Of a stretch of DNA of 64,000 nt, positions 12,499 to 25,323 are shown one piece after another. The notes beneath the pieces were generated by a model. It saw only the letters and a program-made list of their open reading frames with translations. It was not told the DNA's origin and made no database searches. This stretch comes from Actinomucor elegans (Eukaryota > Mucoromycota > Mucoromycetes > Mucorales > Mucoraceae). The stretch lies in contig JAMSLZ010000001.1 of assembly GCA_026027325.1 (NCBI GenBank), positions 4,774,001-4,838,000 of the forward strand. The letters are read 5' to 3'. The position numbers and the translations under genes were made by a program. Position 1 is the stretch's first letter; every line of letters begins with the position of its first letter.

Positions 12499-13447
12499 CT
12501 TTGTATTCTTTCTAGGTAAAAGGTGTAGTAAAACAGAAAGAAAAGCGTAAAAGAGAGTTTGAAAATTTTTTATTTTAAGAAAGCGCGTTTTCCTTGACGT
12601 TCTTTGACCAGAAAGGGCCAAAGAACCTGAGGTAATAACATGCGGAGCATCAAAATGCCGCTCAGTCAGTGAAGCAATCTCGAGTTGCTCTGTGGAGGCT
12701 CGCATGGGTTCAACTGCAGCAACATTATAGAATTTATAAACGCCGTATCTTTAAGTTTTCTCTATGACTTTAAAGACACTCAGATGCTTGAAATGCGTCA
12801 AAACGTAAAGCATTTTACAATAGAAACCGCTTGCATGTAAATGGTTGTTACTATTTTTTGACTTACGATCTACTTTGTTTAAAAGTTATAAACCACCACA
12901 TTATATGTATGTAAAATAATACACTGCAGAATGAAAATACATACGTTTAAGTTGTTATAAATAAAGATGTTTTATATACTTTGCCTTTAAAACTTTATCT
13001 GTAATACCAAGCAAATGGTAGAAATACATGTCATTTATTATCTAAGCTATGTATAATTCTATTAGTGGCGAGTGTAAAAAGTAAATCTCTTCGAGCTTGC
13101 TTTAATGGGCTAAATCCTTTTTGTTATTGACTTTAACCTGTTTTTAATAAAAGAAATGGGTTGATAGGCACAACATGCATTAATATGGCCTACAAAAAAT
13201 TGAATTTAGCGCCATTTTTATTTCCTTAACTTTGTAGATAAAAAGTGCTCTGCAAGTACGGTTGTAACCCCTATAGTTTTAATGATAGAGATGCAATAAA
13301 ATTCTGCATATATACTCTCCACTGAATTCAATGCCTCTTACTTATTTAGAATGTCCTTAAGGTGAAGTTCATGTTCACAAGAAATCATCAAAATTGGGCT
13401 TAAGGAAAATTTTCAGGAATCTTTCTTATTTCAACCATTTAAACCTT

Positions 13448-13500
13448 ACGACTCATCTCGGTTAAATGTCGCATCGGATCAGTTGTTTATGTCTAGAAAG
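13448..13500 (+). repeat. Dispersed palindromic repeat, partial copy
   Basis: CTCGGTTAAATGTCGCATC followed by GGATCAGTTGTTTATG. It has the head and core of the family; the tail is eroded. Confidence 0.5.
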
Positions 13501-13834
13501 AAGTAAAGAATTTATTAGATAGTTTATTTGATACTAATTCAAAGAGTATATAATGTTATTAATGATTAGTAATACATGGTATATACTTCATATGCATTAG
13601 AGCTACTCAATAATCTTTAAATCTCAACCTATCCCTGTTAAATTTCACACAAGGATTCCATGTTTATAATCAAATTAGTGTATTTATTAGAAAGCTTTAA
13701 TAGAGAATGGATTTTGGTAATGAACTGCTACTTTATCTTCATTCTAAGGACATTTGATCTAATTATCTTAGATATCCCGCTATATAGATTCTATCCCAAC
13801 CAATGCTTTGGTTAAGTTAGATTGATAAATATAT

Positions 13835-13880
13835 AGATCGCTCCGCCGATTCCGATCAAATGTTGCATCTGACAAGCATG
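13835..13880 (+). repeat. Dispersed palindromic repeat, partial copy
   Basis: GATCGCTCCGCCGATTCCG then ATCAAATGTTGCATCTGACA. Only the first half is preserved. Confidence 0.5.
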
Positions 13881-14159
13881 TTGCATTCAATGTGATTTTA
13901 TATTACATGCAATAGAACCTGTATTGAAGTGTAAATTCGAACTTGCCTCTTTGATTTTGATATCATCATGCCACTTAATGTCCAGTATGCCCTCCCAAAC
14001 TTTTATATCTAACTAAAATTTGTGAATAAATTATCCTTGACATACTCGAAACTCTCTTGTCATCGTATTAAAACACGCATTTATTATCTAATTCTACAAG
14101 GTATATATTTGTGTATCTACATCTTTTAATCGCTATATATATATGAAAAAGAAACATTT

Positions 14160-15014
14160 CTAAGCTGCTTGACCAATCGCGCCTTCTTCTGGATCCATTT
14201 TGGCAGTATGTGCCTCTTCAACCAAAGGTATCACCTTCTTCTTTTGTTGGTTTTTTTCCCATTTACTCGAATCTACCATCTTTTTGCTCTTAACTTTGGG
14301 TGCCTTAAACAACTCGCCTTTATCGCACAGCAATTCCAATCCTTGGTTCTTGGTCCACATGGGATATACCACTTGTTCCAACTTGTCCATCTCGCTTTGT
14401 GTAAACTTGCCCAATACAAATCCCACTACTGCATCATACGATCGATCATCAATATCGGCAGGAGGGCGACCAATTCCAATACGAACGCGCTTAAACTCGT
14501 TTGTTTTCAAGTTCTCAATCACAGACTTGACACCGTTATGTCCATTGGCTGAGCCACTGCCTTTCAAGTTGACTTTACCGAGATCGCGCTGCATATCATC
14601 GTGAAAGACATATACGTTGCTTAATGGTATAGAAAGGTCCTTGACTAATTATAGAGTGGATGAATGGCAGAGTTCCAGTATTTATAGGTGAGAGAGTTTT
14701 TACCTGCTTGAGCAACGCAGGAACCGCTGATGTTCATGAGTTTTCTTGGCTTTAAAAAGACGATTTGGTAGTTTTTGACTTGATTCTTTGATTCCACTTG
14801 AATGGTAGTAGATGTTGTATCTGATTTCCAGGGTTTGTTTTGAGACCAGGTGAGATTAAGTGCTTTTGCCATGGCATCGAGTGCCATCATGCCGACATTA
14901 TGACGAGTATTGGGTAAAGTTTTGTTACCAAGGCCAACGAGCTAAATTCACTCATGTTAGATAGAATACTAAGCATTTACGTGATTCTATTACCAAAATA
15001 CGGGTGCTGCTCAT
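14160..15014 (-). CDS. Peptidyl-tRNA hydrolase, bacterial (Pth1) type
   Basis: Three exons (15014-14994, 14941-14704, 14644-14160) give 247 residues. The enzyme cleaves peptidyl-tRNA that drops off ribosomes, freeing the tRNA; in fungi the Pth1 form usually serves mitochondria. The catalytic set is present: His21 in NTRHNVG, Asp102 in VFHDDM, and Asn123 in SANGHNGVKS. GLGN at residues 10-13 matches the family start. Exon 1 codes only seven residues. The C-terminal 40 or so residues are an extra, lysine-rich tail (KAPKVKSKKM, KWEKNQQKKK) beyond the usual catalytic fold, with no known role. A classical mitochondrial presequence is not obvious. Introns are 52 and 59 bp. Confidence 0.93.
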
Positions 15015-16215
15015 GATACTACAGATAGCCGGGATATAGGTGTATGAAAAGGGGGAAAGAGTATAGAGCTGTCGAACCTGTCCAGTGGAAAACGCCTATT
15101 TATAGGCGCCTCACTCGCCCGCAGCCGCCAGCCAGCTGCGGCGCATTTTTGGCGGCAAACATGTTGATTGGTTCGCAGAAATTCAACAAGCGAGAAATCC
15201 AAAATTAAACATGATCTTTCAAATGCGATTTGTACACTCTAATATTGCCAGAACGATACAATGAGAATGAATAGCGTTTATTCAGATTGTTATGTCAATT
15301 GAAACGAATTATATCTGATATTTCTTTCATTATTCTTAAAAATGCGCAAGAAAAAAGTTAACTGCTGGATATTATCATTATTTTTAGGAACGTGGCGGTA
15401 ACTCAAGGATTCATATATAATGCGATTGTACATACTCTCAGGTACACTGAGGCTATGTTATTAATAGACTATAGCCCAAAAACTTTGTCTTGCCGCTCTA
15501 TAAAAAAAGATAATGTATTGAAAATTTAGGCTCAAAGAAGTACCATTGGATGGTTTTTCCATTACCAACCACTCTATACTTCTTGCATCAGACAACTAGT
15601 ATATATGTATCAAGAATTGATTTGTTTACTAGAACCATCATTTCAACAAATTATGATAAATGTAATCTATTTTCTTTTCAGTTGGTAGTAGTTTACATGT
15701 ATTTCATTTGAGTTGGATCTATAAGTTTATTGATCTCGGTCGAACTTTGTATCTAAATTTTATATTCTATACTCAAATAGCAGCCGAATTTAGTAGAACT
15801 CACTTTTTTTTTTAAAAAAAAAACTAGCAATAATATAATGAATGCACTACCTTTGGTATGCATTGGTGAACAGTAAACTGTAGACATTTCATATAAGCCA
15901 AATCTAATAATCTTTAGTTTTGCCAAGTAGTTTCGGCCTAGTATCGCATTTGGCAAGTACAATTCATACTTGAATAAAATGTTCTATTTATGAGAACTTT
16001 ATTAAAACCAGTAAGCCATATTACACTGTTAATAAAAGCTTTGCGCACAAACATAGAGTTACAGTATTGTATAAAAAGTTTATTTATGCATCAATATAAA
16101 TAATGATAAGTTAGAGAGTTTGTCTATTGTGTATGGCAAAATGAAAGATATATAATTATATGTAAATGTTTAAAGATATCGATATACGATCAAGTTATAA
16201 GAAAAAGGATGGTAA
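15015..16215. other. Intergenic region with repeat remnants
   Basis: No gene seen. The 150 bp next to the hydrolase start is locally GC-rich (GCAGCCGCCAGCCAGCTGCG, near 15120) and may be its promoter. Two eroded copies of the dispersed repeat lie near 15732-15780 and 15927-15980. Confidence 0.5.
15927..15980 (+). repeat. Dispersed palindromic repeat, copy
   Basis: TTTCGGCCTAGTATCGCATTT followed by GGCAAGTACAATTCATACTTG, the second part being a short palindrome as in other copies. Confidence 0.45.
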
Positions 16216-18378
16216 TTAGTGGACATTGGGAGCATGAACCAAAGGAACGTACTCAGGAACAAACATGGAGCTTTCAACCACATCGCTCAACAATTCACCC
16301 TCTTTCAAGACGGCGGTAGCAACACCTTCTTCGAAAGCAACTTCACAAACGCGAGTACCAACAGCTAAAGCAACATCACGTAAATAAGTTACACCAGGGA
16401 AAAGAGTACCTTCTTTTAATTGTTGAGGACTGGCCATATCAGCAATGGTCTTTGCAGTTTCCAAGAACATATTGGGTGTCACACGGCTAGCTCTTGACAC
16501 AGTAATACCAAGACCAAGACCAGGGAAACTGTAAGAGTTGTTACATTGGTTGGTTCTACCAATGCGACCATTGGGCAATTGTACATCAGGGAAAGGGCTA
16601 CCAGAAGCAAAGATGGCACGACCATCAGTCCACTTGAAAGCTTCTTCAGCGGTACATTCAGCACGTGTATCAGGATTACTCAAGGGGAATACAATAGGCT
16701 TTTCTTGATACTTGGCCATGGTGCGAATGGCCTTTTCAGAAAATACACCAGGAACACCAGTAAGACCCAAGATGACAGTAGGTTTTACTTGTTCCACAAC
16801 ATCTTCCAAGCTTAAACGATCTTTTAAATCAGATTTGACATAGCATCGTTGACGTACATCGAGATCAGTTCTTTCACCACTACCGCTGGTAAGACCTTGT
16901 GAATCACCAGGAGCAGCTAAAGTAGGATTACCGAGAAGACCGTGTTGATCCAACATCCAAATACGAGAGTAGGCTTCTTCACGAGAACGAACCTTGCCTT
17001 GAGCAACCATAGCATCTACGATACCTTCACAAACACCTACACCTGCGGAGCCAGCTCCAACACAGATAATACGCTCTTCATTTAAGGTGTCTTGAGAACG
17101 ACCACGAGCCTTGAGAGACGCAAGAATACCAGCCAAGGTAATAGCAGAGGTAGATTGAATATCATCGTTGAAACAAGTGACCTTCTTTTGATCTATGAGA
17201 ATAAAATGTTAGTATATTGTTAATATCATGTAAAAGTAATATCACTATACATTTATTCAACAAGTTGTAGGCATGGGGATATTTAAAGTCTTCGAATTGA
17301 ATAAGAGCATCTATTGAAGTCAAGTTAGTATCTGGAAAATACATGTGTTATTCAACTTACTAGGCCATCTACTATGCACAGCGGTCACCCATTCATCAAC
17401 AAATGAATAATATTCTTCGCCGTCTAATCGAGGATGACCCATACCAAGATATAAGGGATCATGTAATAAGCTTTCGTTATTGGTACCAACATCCAAGACT
17501 ACAGGAAGCACTGAACGAGGACGAATACCGCCAGCAGCAACATACTAATAAAAAAAGTTTTTTTTTTAGTCGGAGAGAGCATAAAAAAAGGAGCCATGGA
17601 TACTTTACCAAACTGAGTTTACCGATAGGAATTTGCATACCATTTGCACCCAAATCACCCAAGCCCAATACACGAGAACCGTCAGTCACGACAATGACAT
17701 CCACTTCATCATGAGGCCAGTTGTGAACCATAGCAGACATCATACCTCTGTCTTGAGAGGAAAAATACATACCACGCGAGCGACGATAGATGGAATGTGA
17801 CATTAAACATGCTTCGCCGACTATTTGATTCAAAGTTAGACATCGGGAAAAAATGGGTAAAACTAGGGTAATTCACTTTACCAGTAGGGGTATAAATAAT
17901 ACCAGCTAATTCATCCAGGTAATTGATCAAAAGCTTATAAAATAGCGTTTCATTACGATCTTGAAGAGCAGATAAAAACACAAACTTGGCTAAGGGAGTA
18001 TCCAAGGCATCCAAATTGCGCTTAATACGAAGCAGTTGCTTGTCCATCTCTTGACAGCGTGGAGGAACAAGACCACGAATAGACAGACGTTCTCTTTCAG
18101 CAAGACTAAATGCAGTGCCTAAAGTGATTATGTAAGATCATTGTTTTTTATTTTGATTTTTTTTGATTTTTTTTTTTTTTTGATTTACCTTTGGAAAGTA
18201 AAGGATCATGAAGGATATTCACACCTCTTAAAGGTGTCAATTGAACAGTTTTATCTTTTCTTGGATCTGTACCAAGACCAATAGCAGAAGCTGGTAACCC
18301 ATAATTACGACGACCGAGATTACGACCTTGTTTAACGAGATTTGTTAAAGATTTTGATACTATTTGAGAAGAAAGCAT
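16216..18378 (-). CDS. NAD(P)-dependent malic enzyme, probably mitochondrial
   Basis: Six exons (18378-18189, 18118-17882, 17820-17609, 17544-17361, 17310-17251, 17192-16216) give 619 residues. It oxidatively decarboxylates L-malate to pyruvate, making NADH or NADPH. In oleaginous zygomycetes malic enzyme has been linked to NADPH supply for lipid synthesis. Seen: a basic N terminus without acids (residues 1-26), which suits a mitochondrial presequence; the catalytic Tyr in YTPTVGEA (Tyr139); [32 protein letters not shown]; metal ligands in FEDF and CFNDDIQ; and the dinucleotide loop GAGSAG (340-345). Coenzyme preference cannot be read safely. Exon 5 is only 60 bp. Introns are 50-70 bp, and intron 1 has a poly(A) stretch in the gene sense. 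Confidence 0.95.
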
Positions 18379-20036
18379 AGTTATAAAGTAATAGAGAAGA
18401 AGAAGAGGGATAAGATCTTTAGATATAAATATATAAACAATTTTTTATAACCCGTGGTACTATATCATAGCGGTCATTCAAAAGAGTGTCCTCCCGCGCT
18501 CTCGTTTAAAGAATACGGTTTCTGCCATTAGAAAAAGTTTTTTTCTTAGCTCGATTTGCGCTTGTAGCTACGTAGTTTATTCAATAATCAAAGCTGCTTA
18601 CTATAGAATAAGTCTATAAGAAATAAAGGTTTTTTTTGACAGTAGACTGATTGTTCTATAATTATTACTTTTTATAGAATATGTGAATCTTGACTGATCG
18701 TCGAGCCCTGATTGGATGACTCATAGTCAATTGATATCTGCCATCTTGTTCTTTTTTCTTGTGAGTCCTTTTTGAAGCAGATGATACATGACTCGATAGA
18801 AGTATTACATTTAAGGTATAAAAGATATAGATACGCTATGGAAAATCATGTGCAAAGATACACAGGAAATAAATTGACATATAGAATATACGTCTTGTAG
18901 TACGAACAGTGTATAATTCTTCAAGATATGGCGCATTAAAATCTCACGCTTATATAATGAAAATGCTTTTAAATGTTTTCCTGAAAAATCCCTTAATTCC
19001 TTCTTTCCTTTTACTGTACTTCCAACTCAAATAATCGAAGCACTAGTATGTCATAGGTTACCATACACATTTAGAAACCTTTTTAACACCTGCTTACACC
19101 TGAATAAATAGTTATATAAGTGGGTTGATTAAAAAGAGAGCACGTTCTGTTCTATATTTTATTCGGAAATCATTCATTTATCTCGGTTCATTGCTGAGCT
19201 GTAGACGCGTGCTACGGGATTACAGCTTTGCGTCAAAGATATCTATTCATTCGCCGCTTTAAACCACGTGTTTCAGAGTGTTTCATCTCTACCATTTGCT
19301 AGTAACGATTTACTCTCAGGGCAATTTATTCAATGATAAGACTGTCCTTTTTCCTAAATGCTTCCCGAGAAATATAGTAGTATCCCTGTTTACTGGTGAT
19401 ACAAATACTATTTTATTTCTTCAGTTATATACTCATTTGCGGTGTTTCAATATATGCTTCATTTGCCGATTGGTAGTTTTATTTCTGTCTTTAGCAAACT
19501 GGATATGTATTTATATAGTTATCAAGGCTAGTTTATTAAAACGAAAGATAAATTTAATTTTATATTGCTCCAAAGAGTTGTTAGTTTTCCTCTATCAGTT
19601 GCTGAACTAGAAACGATTTTATGAATAACCGAAACGTTATATTCTGATACAGTTCACCAATGAAAATGCTAATTAATAGTACATCTCTGAGAAGTAAAAT
19701 AAAGCCTTGCTCCTCCATGTTAACCAACATAAATGCTCTTTCGTCAATACTGCTATGTAGTAAATACATTTGAAAAGCATAGCGCTATTAGATGCTTGTT
19801 GGGAATGTTTGCTAATGTAAGAATAGTTGTACTCCTAATGCGAACATCCTTCTTTTAGTATATCCTTGGCAAAGGGATCGTCGTCTGTGCGCTGTAGGTC
19901 TTCCTAATAAGCACTTTTCATACAACTTTTTATACCCGACAAAAGCCAAGACTTTTTTTTTTTTGAATAGGAGACATTTGTTTAATATTCAAAAATGGTA
20001 TAGTATTAATAAAGTGTACATGCAACAAAAAAAGGA
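18379..20036. other. Intergenic region, nothing recognised
   Basis: AT-rich spacer between two minus-strand genes. The longest open frame (19278-19610, plus strand) is rich in Phe, Leu and Ile with no domain and looks like chance in AT-rich DNA. No RNA gene or mobile element seen. Confidence 0.5.
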
Positions 20037-20693
20037 CTATAATGATTTTTTTTTCTTATTTGCCCCTCGACGAGCAGTTAAATCACGCCAAACAAAACAA
20101 TAGTTACCAGCCATTTGCATTTTGGACTTGCGGCCTCTCTTCTTTTTAGGTATATTTGTAATGTCATTTGATGCCCAATGTAATACGGTGAAATCGACCT
20201 CGTCGTCATTTTGCTGCTGCTTGTCTGTGTATTGGATGCTTTGATGTTTAATATCACATATTGTAGGCGTGACAAATGTCCAATGGTCGTGCTGTTTTGC
20301 TTTAGAAGCGCTATTTGGAGGTCTGCCTCTTTTTCTCTTCACATCTGAATTGAAAATTGGTGGATCAGATAATAATGAATTTATGCTATTATTTGATGTG
20401 TTGAACGGAGATCGATACCTTGTAGGTGTAGGTGAAGTTTGAGGTGAAAGTAATGGATCCACTAAAAGGAGACTACTCATATAGGGTGATAATGAAGGTG
20501 ATGTTGCGTTTGAGTAAGGCTCTAACAATGAACTTGAGGACGATGAAGGTGAGGGTATTTCTAGGCATAATTTGGGCAATTCTATTTCGGTTTCTGTTGA
20601 TAATAGCAAGCTACTAATAGGCGGTAAACTGCATTTCGTCGTTTCTAGTATTGGTGAAGGTGGATTTAAGTAAAATGCAATACTTTGCGACAT
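20037..20693 (-). CDS. AT-hook motif protein, function unknown
   Basis: A single-exon gene of 218 residues. The N-terminal half is low-complexity Ser/Pro/Leu with many SP dipeptides, possible proline-directed phosphorylation sites. Two AT-hooks stand out: KRKRGRPP (residues 119-126) and KKKRGRKS (183-190). This motif type binds the minor groove of AT-rich DNA in HMGA-like and chromatin proteins. A conserved-looking stretch lies between and after the hooks (DEVDFTVLHWASNDITNI, then AGNYCFVWRDLTARRG). A basic tail may help nuclear entry. Inference: a nuclear, chromatin- or promoter-associated protein. No enzyme domain seen. The start is the first ATG, with a pyrimidine-rich leader on the gene strand. 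Confidence 0.75.
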   Translation of the reverse strand: MSQSIAFYLNPPSPILETTKCSLPPISSLLLSTETEIELPKLCLEIPSPSSSSSSLLEPYSNATSPSLSPYMSSLLLVDPLLSPQTSPTPTRYRSPFNTSNNSINSLLSDPPIFNSDVKRKRGRPPNSASKAKQHDHWTFVTPTICDIKHQSIQYTDKQQQNDDEVDFTVLHWASNDITNIPKKKRGRKSKMQMAGNYCFVWRDLTARRGANKKKKSL

Positions 20694-23600
20694 ACATAGT
20701 CTAGTTGTAAAAGAGAGAAAGAAAAAAGAATCGAGTAAGGTTTAAAGAAGTAACTTTTTTTTTCTCGGTCGTATTTCACCATCTATGGTAAATATGTTAT
20801 AATAACAGAATCCTTGGAAACTTCTCCCAAAAAAGTTGCACAGCAACGATTTGATTAATTACACTCTGAACGACTTTGCTCCTATTTGAAAAAAGAGTAA
20901 TATTCTATGAGACATCTTATATAAACTAGGCACCATTATCTACAGGCAGTGTTATCTCTGGTAGACACCTTGATTACTTCAATGGTCTGGCAAGTTATAC
21001 GAAGAATGTTGATTCCTACCATAGTATTTATGTCTTAAAGAAATAACGACAATTCGGCACAAAGAATGTATTTGTGGGGTTTTTAAACTTCTTAGTACAG
21101 ATACCTGTATTTTATTCTAAAAAGAGCCCGTGATACTTTGATCGTAATACAGAATAAGATACCCAGATACATTAACGATCTTATGTGTACAAACTGAAAA
21201 AGTAGGAACTCAGTATTTGGACATATTAAAGTACGATATTCGTTTATCTATACCAAACGAAAGGATCCATTTCTTGCAATGCCTACTAGACGATTCTAGG
21301 TCAAGAAGACTGCTCTTTCTATTTGTATTGTCTTTTCGTGAACTAATATTTTTCGATTCGATCGACTATCGGTTTATGTAGTAATATTGTTTTGGTAATA
21401 TCCCTGAGGAAATGGCAATCGTTGAGCAATTGTGGGCTATAATCTAATAAATGGGTGGAAATCATTCAATGTAATTGAAATGATAAGTTAAATCTAAAGC
21501 CTTACAGAATGTACCATCTTATTTTGAGCATGCACTACCAACCAAAAGAAATATTACAACTTAGATCGGCCGCGATCTCTTTTGCTGATGACCGAATTAT
21601 TCGAATTTTCAGCCTTGAAAATTCATCAAAAGATAGGAATCTAAATACACAGGATATAAGATGAAAGTATACTATATGCTATTCTTGGTAACTCTTGTAA
21701 AAAGCGAAATTCTCTTTTGAGCGATGTGTTTTTTGCAAGTTTTAAAAGGAACAACGCTTCATGTACGATTAAAAACAATATTAAGATAAATTTTTGTAGC
21801 GTCCATCAGGATTACCTTATTGTTACAATACATGTACTTAAAAAAAATGGATGCATTAAAAACTTTCAATGTGTTTGGTCGAAATAAATGCAAGAGTATC
21901 AATATTAGATTCAATTTTTTTTTTCTGCTGGGTGCGCAAAAAGCAGGATACAATTATAATAGAGAGTATTCAGCATTATTATATGTAAATTTCATTGTAT
22001 AAGATGATATTTGGCTATATAGCTCGTTTCTTAGAAAATATTCGCGTACTATCTAGATAAAATCTCATGCATTGAGAATAAAAGATTTCGTACATTATCG
22101 AGGGAAAAGTTCGTACGATTTTTGAATCATTTATTTGAAGATACAATATTAAAAAAAGCTACTTGCTGGACTGGCGATACCTATGATAATCATAATATTA
22201 TAGACGGTCTCAAGCAACTTTCCAAAGCATTCTATCAACTTGAATACAGTATAATTTTAACATAATTCCGAGCACTACACAGTTGGAAAATGCATATTGT
22301 AATAGACCTTATTTATGCATATTCATAGTGTATCATACAAGCATATATTGCGCAACGATGGCTGTGTTTGAGTTCTTCTGTAAGATAATTGGAGAATGTG
22401 TTTTATTCGCTTAGTATAGTAGTCTTTAGTAGATTCGTTTTGAGCTCAAGGTCGTAAAGGCGCTGACTGCCGTAACAGCGCATACTGTTTGATCAAGTAT
22501 TGCGTTAGTGTTATTTCCCATCTATTATTTGGTTTCGTCTACAATAATGATGCGTTAATAATTTCTATCAACGCCGCTTTCAAGCACAGACAAGCCAAGT
22601 TTTTTTTTTCAGGCTAATATGACATATTTTTTTTGCGGATAATTCCATTAACCTAACCGATAGTTTTTGTTATTTTAGGTGTGAAGGGTTTTAAAGCGTA
22701 TCTGACCCATTACTCAGCATCATAGTATACAATAGATATAAGTGGTTCGTTACTCTTAGAACAGCTTGCCAATAATTAATATTGTTGAGGAATTATTATG
22801 GTAAAATCACCACTGAAGGTTACACCATTCCTCTGCGTCGTAAATTGAAATTCTCTGCCTACATCAGGAAACAGATTGCAGGCCAAGATTTTATATATAT
22901 ATAAAGTTACGTGGTTGTTTTGGTGACAATGTTGTCTTGATGATGTATATCTTGATCAGCCTTCAATGTTCGATTTCAAGAGCTTATCAGAGGCTAGCTT
23001 TTTACAAAACATGGCTTCTAGGAATATTTAATTGATGAATTCAGAACGAACTGGTGTTGCCTATTCTGCCAAGATGGTTTCAAACTGGCGACCCCAGGAG
23101 ACGTCAATCAAATCCTCCAGTTTTCCAGTGTGGCTTATTAAAGTATTTATATCATTTCACTGATATATATAAACATCAGTGCATCGTTTTATTTTTGATA
23201 ATAGATATACAAATCAAAATTGCCGTTATACTCAAGATGGACTGCCCTACTGTTTGTGGAATTACAGTTTGGCTACTTGCCTGAATATAATTTCTATTAT
23301 CCGTTTCCTTCGTTTGAATGTTACAATCCCTGCGAATTTCAATATGATACTGTCACGCCTGCTGAAAGGAGCAGTAGAATACCGGATCAGCACCAACAAG
23401 ATTAACGACGTTGTCTTAGAAACCAGTATTCCGGCTTGGTTATCGTTAGGTCACAAAAATACACGGCCTCGGTAAAGCAAGAGGATTTGGTAAGCTCTAT
23501 ATTCTCTTTATTTATAAGTATACACTAATCTACTCAAGTAGCAGAAGTTTGCATAATGACTCTATTTTAAGAAAGAGTGAAATAAGAGGACTAGGCAGAA

Positions 23601-23837
23601 GCATGTACTCAGAGTACTATTGACCTTACATTTTGCAGTTCAAAATGAAATAGTTTATTATAATAAGCTGACTAGTGAGCCCATACAATAATGTTATAAA
23701 AGATAAATATATAAATTGACAGAGAGATTCAAAAAAAAATGTTAAGAGATATGTAATAATTATATAAGATAAATGGGAATTTTGCTAATGTGTTTAATCA
23801 GTGGATCTACCAACTGCAAGTATATTAGCACAGTGAA
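20694..23837. other. Long intergenic region with one half of a diverged repeat pair
   Basis: No supportable gene in about 3.1 kb. It contains a long diverged repeat (22230-22640) matched near 48.2 kb. The segment 23041-23480 is less AT-rich and has overlapping open frames on the plus strand, including a start block LPILPRWFQTGDPRRRQ, but no family is recognised. It may be a relic of a gene or mobile element. Confidence 0.45.
22230..22640 (+). repeat. Diverged long repeat, copy 1
   Basis: Aligns by eye over roughly 400 bp with 48150-48530 in the same orientation. Shared landmarks are GCAAGCATATATTG-like DNA, GCTGTGTTT then TTCTTC, TTTAGTATA, GACTGCCGTA versus GACTACCGTA, GTGTTAT, CCATCTATTAT and a final CAAGTTT. 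Identity is patchy, with small indels, so the copies are old. No coding capacity. Confidence 0.6.
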
Positions 23838-25323
23838 TTAAGCCTTAATTTTGACGCCATTGGCTTCTGCTTCCTTATCAATGACAGCGGCCAATCTACG
23901 AAGTGCCTCATCCATGTTTTCCTTGGTAACATTACTATAGGAAACACGGATATATTCATTTACATTCTGCTGAGGCATGAAAGCCAAGCCAGGAATAGCA
24001 AGTACATTTTGTTTGAGAGCCTTTGTCATTACCAGATCGTACGAGTCTTTAATACCGCCCAACAAACGCAACCAGACAAACATACCCGCATCAGGCACAA
24101 CCCATTCAGCACGACCAGTCATTCTACGGTCCAGACACTCCAAAAACTCATCGCGCTTCTCACGATAAAAGTCAGCAACGCGCTGCACGTGTGCAAAGAA
24201 TCCTTGATGGCCCCATTTTTCTAAAAGTGAGAATGCTAAAGCTTGCGAAATGCCACTAGGCTGTAAATTGGTGACCATAGTGTGCATGTTCATACGTTCA
24301 ATCAAAGGTTTAGGGCCAGAAACCCAGCCCAGACGTAAACCTGACGATAGGATCTTACTCATGCTGTCACAGCGCAATACACGGCCGTCCACATCCATAG
24401 ACAAGTAAGAGGGCGAGCGCTTTTCGGTAAATTGCAAAAAGTAATAGGCATCATCTTCCAGGATGATGATATCATATTTGGAACAAATCTTGTAGACAGC
24501 TTTCTTGCGTTCCAAAGTCGAGCTGACGCCAGTGGGGTTACCGCCACTAGGGATGGTGTAAAGACAATGAGGCCTAGGCTGGTCTTTTTTGCCGCTGGGG
24601 TTACTATGGGGCCAGTTGGCGAGCATGTTTTCCAGTGACTCTGGAATAATACCAAATTCATCCGTAGCAACGTCAGCAAGATCGCATTTCATGGTTTCAA
24701 GGAAAGACAAAGCGCCTGTATAAGTGGGATTCTCTACCAAGACTGAATCACCTTCATTGATCATCATTTCAAGTGCCTATTGTTTGTTAGTTGGGCCCAA
24801 GTAGATCTGTTTGCTTATGTACCTTTGTTAAAAGGTCTTGAGAGCCTGAGCCAATAGAGAGATCAAAGTCAACAGGTGGGTTATGTTCTAATCTTTGAAG
24901 TTGACATAACCATTCGTTCAAGAGAGGTTGGCCAGACTATGCATGCAATGTTATTTTTTCTGTACGATCGTGGGAAATTTGAACTTACAGTTAAATCGTA
25001 GGATAAAGATCTGCTAAACAAACTATCGTCAATTTCAATTTTTTCACCAGTTTTCAAGGTGACAGTCATGCTGGCGAATGGAAATGTAGCAGGATTTGGT
25101 TGACCAGCTCCAAGAGAGATCTATAACAAGTATTTAACATGGATACTGAATCTAATGTTGATTGATTTACCATCTCCTTGCTGTTCATATAGGGCATAAG
25201 GGCACGAACTAAAGTCATGATTTAATAAAAAGGCCCTGATCTCTTAGCTTGCTGGTCATTCTACTTACTGGCTGAAGGGTTTCTGGCTTTGCTGGCTTCA
25301 CTGATATGCTTTGAATAATCCAT
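23838..25323 (-). CDS. Kynurenine/alpha-aminoadipate-type aminotransferase (AADAT/ARO8-like)
   Basis: Five exons (25323-25269, 25208-25171, 25120-24989, 24936-24823, 24776-23838) give 425 residues. A PLP enzyme of aminotransferase fold type I, subgroup of human AADAT/KAT2 and yeast Aro8. It moves amino groups between 2-oxoglutarate/glutamate and aromatic amino acids, kynurenine or 2-aminoadipate; in fungi this includes the aminoadipate step of lysine synthesis. Seen: LGAGQPNPATFPF after intron 2, SGGNPTG with Asn193, ILEDDAYYFLQF, the Schiff-base Lys near residue 254 in SMSKILSSGLRLG, and YIRVSYSNV with the substrate-carboxylate Arg. No organelle signal is evident. Introns are 46-60 bp. The preferred substrate is not decided by sequence. 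Confidence 0.94.

Larger units (their letters stand above)
12499..14159. other. Intergenic region, AT-rich, with two repeat copies
   Basis: No gene seen. The first 250 bp hold the CCT3 promoter. Copies of the dispersed repeat lie at 13448-13500 and 13835-13880. Confidence 0.6.
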
